Shown here one piece after another: positions 5,976 through 6,714 of a stretch of DNA of 6,714 bases; the first letter of the stretch is position 1, and the number at the start of each line of letters is the position of its first letter. Under the pieces are notes generated by a model. The model did no database searches, was not told the origin of the DNA, and was given only the letters and a program-made list of their open reading frames with translations. Origin of the DNA: Halobacteriales archaeon QH_10_67_13 (lineage in GTDB: Archaea; Halobacteriota; Halobacteria; Halobacteriales; Haloarculaceae); contig PXQL01000074.1 of assembly GCA_003021335.1 (NCBI GenBank), positions 1 to 6,714 of the forward strand, in the 5' to 3' direction. Position numbers and translations under genes: made by a program.

Positions 5976-6406
5976 ATGGGACTACTCACGAGCCTCAGAT
6001 CGAGCATATCACGCGCGGTTTCGACGATGCTGTCCGCGGAGGAACCAAAGCGGATCGGCATCTATGGGCCGCCGAATGCAGGAAAGACGACGCGGTCCGG
6101 CGGTCCCGAGAAGCAACCGAGGGGGTCGCCGAGGCCATGCACTGGCTTCGAGAGGACGTCGACGGCGTGATCTACGTCCTGGATGCGACCGAGGACCCGT
6201 TCACGCAGGTGAACACGATGCTCGTCGGGATCATCGAGAGTCAGGACCTGCCGGCACTGATACTCGCGAACAAGATCGACCTCGCCGAGGCAAACCCCGA
6301 CCGGATTCGCAACGCCTTCCCCCAACACGAAACCGTTCCGGTCTCGGCACTTGAGGGCGACAACATCGACGATGTCTACGACAAGGTCGCGGAGTACTTC
6401 GGGTGA
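5976..6406 (+). pseudogene. oapA: origin-associated Era-like GTPase (OapA), switch region deleted and frame-broken
   Basis: The gene encodes a small GTPase of the Era-like type that flanks oriC1 in haloarchaea; its precise role is not known to me. From ATG 5976 the N-terminus is family-like to the P-loop GPPNAGKTT (residues 31-39, G1), ending at base 6092. Family sequence then resumes in another frame from about 6083 (KDDAVRRSREATEG, then MHWLREDVDGVIYVLDATED). G4 is present as NKID (6269-6280) and G5 as SAL (6344-6352), and the frame ends at TGA 6404-6406. The switch I/G2 region and the G3 DxPG motif are missing, about 65-70 residues compared with relatives as I remember them. Frame arithmetic requires a loss of 3n+1 bases. 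The bases gaaagacgacg at the junction encode the P-loop end in one frame and KDD in the other, which suggests collapse between two copies of a short repeat. A GTPase without G3 could not cycle normally. oapB follows after four bases. Confidence 0.85.
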
Positions 6407-6409
6407 TCC
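6402..6409 (+). promoter_or_regulatory. anti-SD-complementary octamer overlapping the oapA stop
   Basis: The octamer ggtgatcc contains the oapA stop codon TGA and matches the part of 16S rRNA's complement that follows GGAG (GGAGGTGATCC). It ends one base before the oapB ATG, closer than a normal Shine-Dalgarno site. It may support re-initiation by ribosomes ending on oapA. Confidence 0.35.
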
Positions 6410-6410
6410 C

Positions 6411-6714
6411 ATGCCGGAAGCAAAACGACGAGACGGCGTCCGGGTCGACCTCATCAGCGCACAGCGGATGGAAGACCTCGCGAGCATGGAGAAGATCCGG
6501 ATGATCTTAGACGGCGTCCGGGACGGAAACATCGTCATCTTAGAAGAGGGGCTCACTCCCGACGAGGAGTCCCGGCTGATCGAAGTGACGATGAACGAGA
6601 TCACGCCCGACGGGTTCAACGGGATCGAGATCGAGACCTACCCCCGCGAGCAGGCCGGCGGCTCGGGGTTTCTGAACCGGCTCATGGGCAGTGAGGATCC
6701 GAACAAGCTGACCG
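6411..6714 (+). CDS. oapB: origin-associated DUF2073 protein (OapB), N-terminal part (3' truncated by window)
   Basis: The frame from ATG 6411 stays open to the window end, giving 101 complete codons. It begins MPEAKRRDGVRVDLISAQRM and continues with the strongly conserved SMEKIRMILDGVRDGNIVIL and EEGLTPDEESRLIEVTMNEI blocks that I recognise from DUF2073 proteins encoded beside the origin GTPase in haloarchaea. No membrane segment or metal-binding motif is visible in this part. The biochemical function of the family is not known to me. It follows oapA by four bases on the same strand, so the two are probably co-transcribed and perhaps translationally coupled. The frame is undisturbed as far as it can be seen; the relatives I recall are little longer, so only a short C-terminal part should lie beyond the window. 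The gene symbol rests on context plus remembered family similarity. Confidence 0.82.
   Translation, partial: MPEAKRRDGVRVDLISAQRMEDLASMEKIRMILDGVRDGNIVILEEGLTPDEESRLIEVTMNEITPDGFNGIEIETYPREQAGGSGFLNRLMGSEDPNKLT

Noticed and set aside
5717..6061. Minus-strand open frame of 114 codons across the right ORB and the oapA start.
   Set aside because: It covers the ORB, the promoter and the oapA N-terminus, and shows no family resemblance.
1..6714. CRISPR arrays, tRNA or rRNA genes, insertion sequences, terminal inverted repeats.
   Set aside because: Nothing of the kind was seen on either strand when reading the window; the repeats found are confined to the origin.

Overview
The window comes from a haloarchaeon (class Halobacteria). 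The DNA is GC-rich and its proteins are strongly acidic. The gene set is archaeal: PolD small subunit, ER-type Ser-His-Asp signal peptidase, Orc1/Cdc6 and a DUF2073 protein. Promoters look archaeal, with TATA-like boxes about 25 bases upstream of probable leaderless starts. The genus cannot be told from the sequence.

Layout. (1) Bases 2-658, plus strand: C-terminal part of a Rad3/XPD-type superfamily 2 DNA helicase, cut by the window edge. (2) 793-1319, plus: a phosphoserine phosphatase-like HAD gene (serB type) with an internal, frame-breaking loss. (3) 1321-2886, minus: intact small (DP1) subunit of DNA polymerase D, convergent with serB with one base between the stops. (4) 2971-3744, plus: intact Sec11-type signal peptidase, divergent from polD1 and convergent with orc1. 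(5) 3749-5333, minus: Orc1/Cdc6 initiator in two frames that do not join, with about ten conserved residues missing at the break. (6) 5334-5975: a 642-base gene-free stretch that is a chromosomal replication origin of the haloarchaeal oriC1 type. It has a pair of inverted origin recognition boxes (ORBs) with G-rich tails, an AT-rich core between them, and further partial boxes. (7) 5976-6406, plus: the Era-like GTPase that flanks this origin type (OapA), missing its switch I/G3 segment through another frame-breaking loss. (8) 6411 to the window end, plus: start of the DUF2073 origin-associated protein (OapB), apparently co-transcribed with oapA.

How it fits together. The window is the initiation hub of a haloarchaeal chromosome. 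The origin is flanked by its initiator gene on one side and an origin-associated GTPase operon on the other. A subunit of the replicative polymerase lies nearby, and a general secretion peptidase gene sits between it and orc1. The inverted ORBs face inward to the AT-rich core, as expected for Orc1-directed unwinding. A further ORB-like box just upstream of orc1 suggests autoregulation.

The most striking oddity is that three otherwise well-conserved genes (serB, orc1, oapA) each lack an internal block whose size is not a multiple of three, while polD1 and sec11 are intact. In oapA the breakpoint looks like a collapsed short direct repeat. An assembly or consensus error is the simplest explanation, but real gene decay cannot be excluded from the sequence alone.
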